Below, one piece after another: positions 56,758-64,000 of a DNA stretch of 64,000 nucleotides (positions are counted from its first letter, which is position 1; each line of letters starts with the position of its first letter). The notes beneath the pieces were generated by a model. It ran no database searches, was not told the DNA's origin, and was given only the letters and a program-made list of their open reading frames with translations. This stretch comes from CAVQAH01 sp963784195. GTDB taxonomy: Bacteria; Acidobacteriota; Vicinamibacteria; Vicinamibacterales; 2-12-FULL-66-21. The position numbers were made by a program, and so were the translations under genes. The stretch spans positions 361,968 through 425,967 of the forward strand of contig CAWARA010000013.1 in NCBI GenBank assembly GCA_963784195.1, given 5' to 3'.

Positions 56758-58461
56758 TTAGTTCCGCGTTCTCACAATCGGATACACCTTCGCGTCCCCC
56801 TCGAGACCGTCCACCAGGTTCCAGTTCGCGAGCCCGTCGTCCGATCGGGGCTCGATGAGGTAGAACGCCAGCCTGCCGAGGGGCTGCGAGAGGTCCACGC
56901 GGACGGTGCCGGCCGGAAGCTCGCGATCGGCCTCGGCCCATGAACCACGCAGCGTGCGCTCAGTCCGGTTCTGGAACGGTTGCGCCGCAGGCTCGATGCC
57001 TTCCAGCCTGAATTCCTCGACTGCCATCGTCTGAACCGCCGGAAGTGTGGTCGTCGCGATGCCGTGCGCCTGCAACCGATCGATCACGTTGCGCAGATTC
57101 GATGGAATGAAATACGACGAGGGCACGCGCTCGGTCACGGTTGCTTTGAACGTGCCCTGTTCGATCATCCGTTCCGGCTTCCTGACGTCCACGCGCCTGA
57201 ACATCATCTGGCCTGAGTACGGGTTGCGCTCTTCGGTGACTTCGCCCATCAGAATCTCGACCGGTTCAGGCGACCTGTCGAGCTCGGCGCGCAGGCCGAG
57301 CGTCGTGCCGACGATAGGTTTCTTGTCGATGTCAGCCGTCAGGCGCTTGATCGCGTCGGCGTTCGCGCCGGCGTACGTCAGGTTCTCCTCGAGGAAACGA
57401 TTCGTCGCCGTGATCCGATCTTCGAAGGTCGCATACGAATACGCTTCGCTCAGGATCGCGATGCGGTTGCGCAGCCCGATGTAGTTGTTGTTGAAGCGCG
57501 GCCGGTTGTCGAAGGTCGCCCAGATGCGCTCTCCGGCAGGAGGAGCCTGCGCCGGCGGCGGAGTGGCCGTCTCTCCGCGTCCGCCCGGTGCGCCCCCGCG
57601 GCCGCGACCGCCGCGGCCTTCACCACGTCCGCCACGGCCGCCACCAGTCACGTTGCCGTAGTAGTAATAGTCCCACCCGTACTTCGATTTGATGGTCTTG
57701 GTGAATGCCGGCAGCCACTGCTTGCGAAGGAGATCGATGATCGCGGGATCGGTCGCCTGATTCAGCGGCGGCGCGTACGTCAGGTGATAGGCGTGATACG
57801 AGCCGTTCGTCGTGTGCAAATCGACCGACACGTGTGGGTCGTACTCGTTCATCAGCTTGACCACCGAGCGGCCTTCGGGCGAATCGAGCTTCATGTGATC
57901 GCGGTTGAGATCGAGGTCCTGCGCATTCGGCCGCTGGCCCATGCCGCCCACCGGCCCGTGCTGCCGTCCGCGGTTCGTCAGCGTGACCCGCTCGTTCCCA
58001 TCCGCGTTGTAGATTGGACCGATCAGCAGGACCATCGTCTTCAGCCACTCGGCGTGCTTGCCCTGAGCCAGGTCACGCAGCAGCATCTGCGCTGACTCCT
58101 TGCCCTCGACCTCGCCGCCATGGATGTTGCCCTGGATGTAGACGCGCAGCTTGCCGGTGGCTTTCACGGCCTGCGGCGTGGCATCTGGCGCACCCACCAC
58201 CGCGAGCGGAAGGGGGCGGCCCTCGTTGGTGTATCCGAACGTGGTCAGGTGCACGAGCTTCGGCGCCGCCTGCTCGACTGCCTGCATGAATGCGATGACG
58301 TCGGCGTAACGGCTGGTCTGTTCGTAATTCGTCCGTTCCGGGGTGGTCTTCAGATTGGCCAACGGGTTGGCAGCACGGGTCTGCGCGGCGAGGCCGATTG
58401 CACTGACGACAATCGCGGCCGACCCGACGACAAGAATCGATCTAATCACGTTGCTCCTCAC
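56758..58461 (-). CDS. Secreted M14-family zinc carboxypeptidase
   Basis: 567 residues, GTG start overlapping the upstream oligopeptidase stop (GTGA). A signal peptide (ILVVGSAAIVVSAIGLAAQ) precedes the M14 domain, with zinc ligands His and Glu in YIQGNIHGGEVEGKES and His in VSVDLHTTNGSYHAYH, and the LNRDH segment. The likely catalytic Glu is in ILSEAYSYATF. A Gly/Arg-rich insert (codons at about 57550-57650) splits the domain. The C-terminal ~170 residues form an extra domain. It probably trims peptides outside the cytosol; being coupled to a cytosolic-type prolyl oligopeptidase is notable. Confidence 0.87.
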   Translation of the reverse strand: MRSNVIRSILVVGSAAIVVSAIGLAAQTRAANPLANLKTTPERTNYEQTSRYADVIAFMQAVEQAAPKLVHLTTFGYTNEGRPLPLAVVGAPDATPQAVKATGKLRVYIQGNIHGGEVEGKESAQMLLRDLAQGKHAEWLKTMVLLIGPIYNADGNERVTLTNRGRQHGPVGGMGQRPNAQDLDLNRDHMKLDSPEGRSVVKLMNEYDPHVSVDLHTTNGSYHAYHLTYAPPLNQATDPAIIDLLRKQWLPAFTKTIKSKYGWDYYYYGNVTGGGRGGRGEGRGGRGRGGAPGGRGETATPPPAQAPPAGERIWATFDNRPRFNNNYIGLRNRIAILSEAYSYATFEDRITATNRFLEENLTYAGANADAIKRLTADIDKKPIVGTTLGLRAELDRSPEPVEILMGEVTEERNPYSGQMMFRRVDVRKPERMIEQGTFKATVTERVPSSYFIPSNLRNVIDRLQAHGIATTTLPAVQTMAVEEFRLEGIEPAAQPFQNRTERTLRGSWAEADRELPAGTVRVDLSQPLGRLAFYLIEPRSDDGLANWNLVDGLEGDAKVYPIVRTRN

Positions 58462-60538
58462 GATCCGTCAGGCTGATCAACATCGAGCGACATCAACACG
58501 AACGCAAATATATCCGCGTCTTCCTCGATCACTTTCGACATCGGCTTTCCTGCGCCGTGCCCCGCCCGGGTTTCCACGCGTATCAACACCGGCGCGCCGT
58601 TGCCCGTCGCGGCCTGCAGCCGCGCGGCGAGCTTCTTCGCCATGCCCGGCGACACGCGGTCGTCGGTATCGGCCGTGGTAATCAGTATCGGCGGATACGC
58701 CACGTCGTCGCGCACATTGTGGTACGGCGAGTATGGATAGAGGAACTTGAACTGTTCCGGGTTGTCAGCCGATCCGTACTCGGGAATCCAGAACCGGCCG
58801 ATGGTAAACAGGTGATACCGCAGCATGTCTGCGACGGGTACGCGGCAGACGACGGCGCCGAACAAGTCGGGCCGTTGGAGCATGACCGCCGCCGTGAGCA
58901 GTCCGCCGTTGCTGCCGCCTTCGATCGCTATTCTGCCCGGACGCGACCACCCTGAATGCACGAGCCATTCGGCTGCGGCGATGAAGTCGTCGAAGACGTT
59001 CTGCTTGCGACCCAGCATCCCGGCTTCGTGCCAGGATTCCCCGTATTCGCCGCCCCCTCGAAGATTCGTGACCGCATAGATGCCGCCACGCTCCAGCAAC
59101 ACGAACGTCGCCGGATCGAACGCGGGCGTCAGCGAGATGTTGAAACCGCCATATCCGGTGATCAGAACGGGCCGCTCGCCATCCTGAGGCAGGTCTTTTC
59201 GATGCACCAGGAACATCGACACGCGCGTTCCGTCTCTCGACGTGTACCAGACTTGCGTAGTCTCGTACGTGTCGAGGCCTGCGGCGATATCTCTGGCACC
59301 CGGCAGGGCCACATTGAAGCGGACCAGCCTGGGGGCGGCGAGGTCGCAGTGAAAGTTCGTCGGCGGCAGCGCGAACGACGTAAAGCCGACAAGGAGCTCG
59401 GAATCGTCAGGGTCGCCCTCCAGGCCCGGTCAGCGACCCGAGCGCCGGCAGGCCAATCTCGGCGACCGGAACGCCGCTCAATTCGAAGATCTGCAGCCGA
59501 TCGCTGGCGTTGCGCAGGTACGAGGCCACAATTTTCCCGCCGGCGATCAGCGCGAGCGAGAGCTTGTCTTGCTGTTCCGGCACGACTTCTCTGATTCCGG
59601 CCTCGAGGTTCTCCGGATCGAGGGCGACGATCCGCCCGCGCGGCGACTGTCGATCCGTCCGGAAGAAGAGCAGTCCTGCGGCCGCGTCGAGCACGCTGAA
59701 CGCGGCGTCGAAGCCAGCGAAGACCTTGACCGGGGCGGCCGACGCCGAATGCCTGTCGATCAGATACACCTCGCTGCGGTCGCTGGCGCCCTTCTGTGCC
59801 GTAATCACGACCCAACGGCCGCCATGTGCGACGTCGACCTCGAATACGGTCTCAGGCTGGTCCGGCGTTTCAAATACCAGCGCATCCTGCGTCTGCGGAT
59901 CGCCGAGCCGGTGGAACCAGACGCTGCAGAAGTAGTTCTCGTCCGCTTCCGGCACTGAGCCGGGAGCAGGAAATCGCGTGTAGTAGAAACCAGAGCCGTC
60001 CGGCACCCACGCGATACTGACGAACTTGGTCCAGAGAATTCGATCGGGCAGGTCTTCTCCTGTCACGACGTCACGGATCCGGATGTCCTGCCGATCGCTG
60101 CCGCCCGCCGAGAGCCCGTACGCCACGAGCGTGCCCTGATCGTTTGGCGCAAGCGCGGTCAGCGCGACGGTTCCATCGGCACTGAGGGCATTCGGATCGA
60201 GCAGCGCCCTCGGCGCCAGGGCGCCCGCCTCGTGCACGAAGAGCACCGGCTGGTTCTGCAGGCCGGCATTGTGCAGCAGGAAGTAACGGTTCTGGCGCTT
60301 CAGCGGCGCGGATGTCCGGGGATAGTCGTGAAGATCGGTCAGCCGGCGGACCAGAGACTCCCGCAGTGGGACCAGCCAGGGCCGCGGCCGTGAGTGCGTT
60401 CTGCGCGTCGACCCAGGTACGAGTCTCCTCGCTGTCTGGATCCTCGAGCCACCGATAGGGGTCGCGGACGGCAATCCCGTGATACGTGTCGACGACGTCA
60501 GCGATTCGGCTGGGGGGATAGACGGGGCGAGTGGGCAT
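58458..60538 (-). CDS. Prolyl oligopeptidase (S9A), with two frameshifts
   Basis: About 693 residues when repaired, starting MPTRPVYPPSRIADVVDTYH, which continues GIAVRDPYRWLEDPDSEETR as is typical of S9A. A seven-bladed propeller region follows, then the catalytic domain with nucleophile Ser in EGGSNGGLLT, Asp in TADTDDRVSP and His in RAGHGAGKP. There is no signal peptide. The frame breaks at about 60380 (within ALAxVPLRESLVRRLTDLHD) and at about 59433, where removing one G from ACCGGGCC restores LTGLEGDPDDSELLVG. It cleaves short peptides after Pro, and probably works with the coupled M14 peptidase. Confidence 0.87.
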
Positions 60539-60616
60539 CGCGGGCGTTCCCCATCTTACCGCGCCGTGGACGGTGGTCTGTTCCGCGACGTCGCGCACGT
60601 CTTCAGCCGGACGCGA

Positions 60617-62230
60617 TCATTGAACCGCGCGCTTCAAATCCTCGCCTGAAATATGCACCGATCCCACGGCGCCGCTCGGGACGTCCAAGGCGACGATGCG
60701 CAGCTGACGCAGGTTCTGGGTGAAGGGAATCGTTCGCGTCAGCGTGATGCCCTCGGCCACGAAGCGCGCGCGCTGTTCGGCGGTCAAATCCATTTTGAGG
60801 CTGGTCGAGAAAATCAGGCTGGTCGGCTTGCCCACGGCTGTCTCCGCGACAATGACGTCCACCTCGCCGGTCCATCGGTCACCCGACGCTGTGAGGGTGA
60901 CAGTGGCCGGATCGAGGCGCAGCGTCAGCTCGACGCTCGAGGGTGCACCGTTCTGCGGTTTGGCCGGCTGCGCGAACAGGATCATTTCCGTGGCTGGGAG
61001 CGGATTGAGCGCTGCCGCCTGGAGCGCATCACGACGGTTGACCGTCGTGTTGATTGGCGTAGGCGTCGCAAGGTAACCCTTGCGGTGGCGCACGTCGACG
61101 CCGCGGCGCTTGACCTCGACTTTGATCTGCCTGAAACCGCCGTCCCATTTGGAGTTCGTGGGGTAGTAGCCGAGTACGTAGCTGACCCGCGCATCGTCGA
61201 TGGCCCTCCGCATCGCGCCGCGCAGGTCATTGGTGTTGAAATAGGCGCGTCCGCCCGTTTCCTCCGCCACGACCTCCATGGCATCGACGCCGCCGCCGCG
61301 GACGGTCCCCAGGGTCGTAAACGTCTGCTGCTTGGCAGCTGCTCGCGAGGAGAAAGCGCCTATGAGGCGACGCGCGTCTACCGGGTAGACCGCGACGTTG
61401 GCATCGTTGAGCACGCGCATCCCCTTGTTCATCTCGTGCTTCAACGACGTGACGAAGCCTGATGCAGTGGTGACGGCAATCGGAAAGGCCGCCGAGATCC
61501 AGACCAGGTTCTTTCGGCCGCGTATGGTGGCGAGGTGACGGCCGATGGTTTCGAGCGCGAAGTTGAAGTGAGTCACGCGGTCGCGAATTTCCTCGTTCTG
61601 GCGCTCCAGTTCCCTGCCCTCCAGCCAGGCGACCAGCTCGGGCCTGATGCCGCTGTCGGCGATGGACGCCGATTCGCCAATTGCCGCTGCGTCTTCGGCC
61701 GCGGCCACCTGATTCGACGTGCGAGTCGCAACTCGCGACACCGCCGCGATCAGCGATTTCGTGTTCGACGAGAAATCATGCAGGACGTGGATGGCGCTGC
61801 TCTCGTCGACCAGGTAGACGGCGACCCGATCGGTGGGACGCAGTTCGCGAAGGAAGGCGAGCGCCTGATCGCGAACGCCCATTTGATCGACGATGGTCGT
61901 GTTCAGGTTATCGATCAAGATGACCGACACCGACATCGTCCGATCGGCGATTCGATTGGTGAACGTCGGCACGGCGGGCCCCTCCGTGAAGGTCGACGTA
62001 GCCGGGATGACGTTCATTTCGAAGAGCTCGATCGGTTGCTCCTTGCCGTTCTCGAGGACGCGAAAGTCCTCTCGCGTCAGGTCGCTGACCGGTTGACCAT
62101 CCTTGTGAACGACGACGTTGACCTGGACCAGCCGGGTGGCGACACGAATGGGTTCCTGTGACTTGACGGGAACGGCCGCGAGGACGAGCGCCGACACTGC
62201 CGCGGCAATGCAGGCGGATCGCAAGGTCAT
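60617..62230 (-). CDS. Secreted VWA-domain protein (acidobacterial TIGR03436-like)
   Basis: 537 residues with GGAG before the ATG and a signal peptide (ACIAAAVSALVLAAVPVKSQ). An N-terminal beta stretch, RLVQVNVVVHKDGQPVSDLT then REDFRVLENGKEQ, is diagnostic of the Acidobacteria VWFA family. The VWA domain starts VSVILIDNLNTTIVDQMG. Its metal-site motif is DxNxT rather than DxSxS, so metal binding is altered or weaker. GGRAYFNTNDL and YVLGYYPTNSKWDGGFRQI are also typical. The function of the family is unknown. Confidence 0.87.
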   Translation of the reverse strand: MTLRSACIAAAVSALVLAAVPVKSQEPIRVATRLVQVNVVVHKDGQPVSDLTREDFRVLENGKEQPIELFEMNVIPATSTFTEGPAVPTFTNRIADRTMSVSVILIDNLNTTIVDQMGVRDQALAFLRELRPTDRVAVYLVDESSAIHVLHDFSSNTKSLIAAVSRVATRTSNQVAAAEDAAAIGESASIADSGIRPELVAWLEGRELERQNEEIRDRVTHFNFALETIGRHLATIRGRKNLVWISAAFPIAVTTASGFVTSLKHEMNKGMRVLNDANVAVYPVDARRLIGAFSSRAAAKQQTFTTLGTVRGGGVDAMEVVAEETGGRAYFNTNDLRGAMRRAIDDARVSYVLGYYPTNSKWDGGFRQIKVEVKRRGVDVRHRKGYLATPTPINTTVNRRDALQAAALNPLPATEMILFAQPAKPQNGAPSSVELTLRLDPATVTLTASGDRWTGEVDVIVAETAVGKPTSLIFSTSLKMDLTAEQRARFVAEGITLTRTIPFTQNLRQLRIVALDVPSGAVGSVHISGEDLKRAVQ

Positions 62231-62302
62231 GAGATCTCCAGGGGTCGGAGGGCTGGCGCCGCCATTCTAGCGCGAACCGGGCGGCTTCGGCGCCGTTCCT
62301 CA

Positions 62303-62308
62303 TATAAT
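62303..62308 (+). promoter_or_regulatory. Consensus -10 box (TATAAT) of the M24 peptidase gene
   Basis: TATAAT ends 8 nt before ATG 62317, with no ribosome-binding sequence between. The predicted start of transcription falls within 0-2 nt of the ATG, so this mRNA should be leaderless. It is the clearest example in the window. Confidence 0.55.
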
Positions 62309-62316
62309 TCGATCGT

Positions 62317-63765
62317 ATGACACGCCATCTGACGCTGCTGTTCACTGCCGTTCTGACCCTCGCGTCCACCGCCGCGGCGCAGCCGCCGCTTTTCACCGAC
62401 TCCCTGCCGGCCGAGGAATTCGCCGCGCGCAGGGCGAAGGTCATGGAACAGATCGGCGACGGCGCCGTCGTCATCCAGGGAGCGGCCGAGTATCCGGCGT
62501 ACGTCAAGTTCCGTCAGAACAATCAGTTCTTCTACTTGACCGGCGTCGCGGTTCCGCGCGCGATCCTCATCATCGACGGACGCGCCAAGACGTCCACGCT
62601 GTTCCTCAACCCCCGCGACGAACGAGCCGAGCGATCCGAAGGTCCGGTCCTGACGCCGGGGCCCGAAGCCGAGAAGCTGACCGGGATCACCCGCATCCTT
62701 CCCCGCGATCAGTTCGGCGTGGCGCTCGAACAGGTTGGCGCCGCTGGACGGACAATCTACCTTCCGCACAGGGCGGAGGCGCTGGGTGCAGCCACGCCTT
62801 CCTACACGGCGAACCACGCACGCAAGTCGCTCGAGGATCCGTGGGACGGCCGGCTGTCGCGTGAAGCGGCGTTCATCGATCGCGTGAAGCAGAAGGTCCC
62901 GTCCGCCACCGTCAAGGATCTCGATCCCATCGTCGACGCCATGCGCCTGATCAAGAGCCCGCGCGAGATCGCCCTGCTCCGCGAGGCGACGCGCATCTCC
63001 GGGCTCGGCATCATGGAAGCCATCCGCTCGGCGCAGCCGGGGATGTACGAATACGAGCTCGAGGCGATCGCAGACTACGTGTTCAAGAAGCACAACGCGC
63101 AGGGGATTGGCTACTTCGCGCTCGTCGCCGCCGGGAAGAATGCAAGCTGGCCGCACTACCACGCCGCGCAAACGCAGACGCAGGACGGACAGCTCGTGCT
63201 GTTCGATTACGCGCCGGACTACAAGTACTACACCGCCGACGTCACGCGGATGTTCCCCGTCAATGGCCGGTTCACCGAGGATCAGAAAGAGCTCTACACG
63301 ATCTATCTGCGTCTGTATCAGGCGTTGATGGCGTCGATTCGTCCGGGACCCGTGCAGCCGATCCTGAAGGATGCCGTCGGCCGCATGGATGCGGTGATGG
63401 CCTCGTTCACGTTCAAGAACCCGAAGTACAAGGAAGCGGCGCAACGGTTCGTCGACAACTACCGCAAGAACGCCACGGGCGGCGGGCGCAATTCGCTCGG
63501 CCACATGGTCGGCATGGAAGTGCACGATGTGACGGCGCCGATGACCGACGGCCTCAAGCCCGGGATGGTCTTCACAATCGAGCCAGCACTTACGATTCCG
63601 GAGGACCGCGTCTACGTGCGTCTCGAAGACATGATCCTGATCACCGCGAACGGCTACGAGAACCTGTCGGCGTTCGTGCCGATGGAGGTTGATGCCATCG
63701 AGAAGCTGATGGCAGAGCCCGGGTTCGCCGAGAAGCGCCGGACCGGGTCGACTCAACGTGAATGA
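62317..63765 (+). CDS. Secreted Xaa-Pro aminopeptidase-like M24B peptidase
   Basis: 482 residues with a signal peptide (LLFTAVLTLASTAAAQPP). The N-terminal aminopeptidase_P domain (EEFAARRAKVMEQIGDGAVV, NQFFYLTGVAVPRAIL) is followed by the pita-bread domain. Di-metal ligands are Asp in VLFDYAPDYKYY and TADVTRMFP, His in LGHMVGMEVHD and Glu in VFTIEPALT and VRLEDMIL. It removes N-terminal residues ahead of proline, here in the periplasm. The stop overlaps the next start (ATGA). Confidence 0.92.
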   Translation: MTRHLTLLFTAVLTLASTAAAQPPLFTDSLPAEEFAARRAKVMEQIGDGAVVIQGAAEYPAYVKFRQNNQFFYLTGVAVPRAILIIDGRAKTSTLFLNPRDERAERSEGPVLTPGPEAEKLTGITRILPRDQFGVALEQVGAAGRTIYLPHRAEALGAATPSYTANHARKSLEDPWDGRLSREAAFIDRVKQKVPSATVKDLDPIVDAMRLIKSPREIALLREATRISGLGIMEAIRSAQPGMYEYELEAIADYVFKKHNAQGIGYFALVAAGKNASWPHYHAAQTQTQDGQLVLFDYAPDYKYYTADVTRMFPVNGRFTEDQKELYTIYLRLYQALMASIRPGPVQPILKDAVGRMDAVMASFTFKNPKYKEAAQRFVDNYRKNATGGGRNSLGHMVGMEVHDVTAPMTDGLKPGMVFTIEPALTIPEDRVYVRLEDMILITANGYENLSAFVPMEVDAIEKLMAEPGFAEKRRTGSTQRE

Positions 63766-64000
63766 CGGTTCAGACGGGGGTTCAGGACGGGGGTTCACAC
63801 GCGGTTCACACGAAGGTTCAGGCTGGGTTTCGCACGCTCATCGTCGCATCGTTTGCCGTAGCGCTGGGGATTCTGCCGGCTGCGTGTGGCCGGACCGATA
63901 CACGGGACTCGTCAGCAGCCCCCTCACCGCAGACGCGGCCTTCGATCCTGATCGTCACCCTCGACACGACGCGCGCCGACTCCATCGGTCCCGAGGCGAA
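63762..64000 (+). CDS. Sulfatase-family lipoprotein, N-terminal part (cut by window end)
   Basis: ATG 63762 overlaps the peptidase stop. The first ~26 residues are written by a repeat. Then comes a lipoprotein signal (LIVASFAVALGILPAACG, with Cys as the likely lipid site) and the start of an alkaline-phosphatase-fold sulfatase: RPSILIVTLDTTRADSIGPE, where LDTTRAD carries the first metal Asp residues. The catalytic CxPSR is beyond the window. If the repeat is not translated, a later non-ATG start would be needed. Confidence 0.75.
   Translation, partial: MTVQTGVQDGGSHAVHTKVQAGFRTLIVASFAVALGILPAACGRTDTRDSSAAPSPQTRPSILIVTLDTTRADSIGPEA
63766..63832. repeat. GGTTCAGGACG / GGTTCACAC repeat
   Basis: GGTTCAGACGGGGGTTCAGG, then ACGGGGGTTCACACGCGG and TTCACACGAAGGTTCAGGC: units of the same word family as 30158-30228, in the opposite orientation. 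It lies within the 5' end of the sulfatase frame. Confidence 0.8.

Overview
The window looks like a high-GC Acidobacteriota chromosome, most likely class Vicinamibacteria (subgroup 6). This is inferred from the gene families, not from a marker gene. The pointers are an 833-residue ADOP-type FtsX/MacB permease, a TIGR03436-like VWA protein, a sortilin/VPS10-type beta-propeller, several secreted peptidases with Gly/Arg-rich loops, many Ser/Thr kinases next to ECF sigma factors, and heptamer-based palindromes in the intergenic gaps. No tRNA, rRNA, CRISPR array, insertion sequence or phage gene was seen.

Layout. 1-14.5 kb: the end of an M48 peptidase, a primary-type sigma-70 gene (frameshifted), a small basic protein, an exported methyltransferase divergent from a CtaA-type haem A synthase, an M28 peptidase, the ADOP permease, a RodZ-tail protein, a DUF4199 protein, a badly disrupted TonB-dependent receptor and an MltB-type transglycosylase. 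14.5-21 kb (minus strand): one signalling operon, PPIase - ECF sigma - Ser/Thr kinase - [heptad repeat] - PAS histidine kinase - response regulator - REC-HK-REC hybrid. 21-30 kb: BlaI with a dyad operator and a coupled M56 sensor carrying a new-looking 34-residue repeat, a Tat-exported amidase, a secreted protein, a large composite palindrome, an ECF sigma/FecR pair and a CxxCH haem-binding protein. 30-40.7 kb: a triple-RidA protein coupled to a threonine dehydratase, DUF523/DUF1722 coupled to FdhD, the beta-propeller protein, a 5'-nucleotidase, and VKOR and Nei/Fpg genes downstream of lhr. 40.6-56.6 kb: Lhr helicase, a PDZ-multi-TM-GAF-zinc-ribbon kinase, FtsH divergent from phosphatidylcholine synthase and PBP1, an alpha/beta hydrolase, and a kinase-pseudokinase tandem. 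56.7-64 kb: M14 peptidase coupled to a prolyl oligopeptidase, a VWA protein, an M24 peptidase coupled to a sulfatase lipoprotein cut by the window end.

Two window-wide features matter most to a reader. First, most larger intergenic gaps hold palindromes built from short (mostly 7-nt) repeated words, differing in word from gap to gap. Some of these run into coding sequence: the kinase/HK junction, the FtsH tail, the hydrolase tail and the sulfatase N-terminus. Second, at least eleven genes carry frame breaks. Most look like gain or loss of one G or C in a short G/C run, with intact coding on both sides. This suggests uncorrected assembly errors as much as real mutation, so frameshifted genes below are annotated as whole genes with the break marked.
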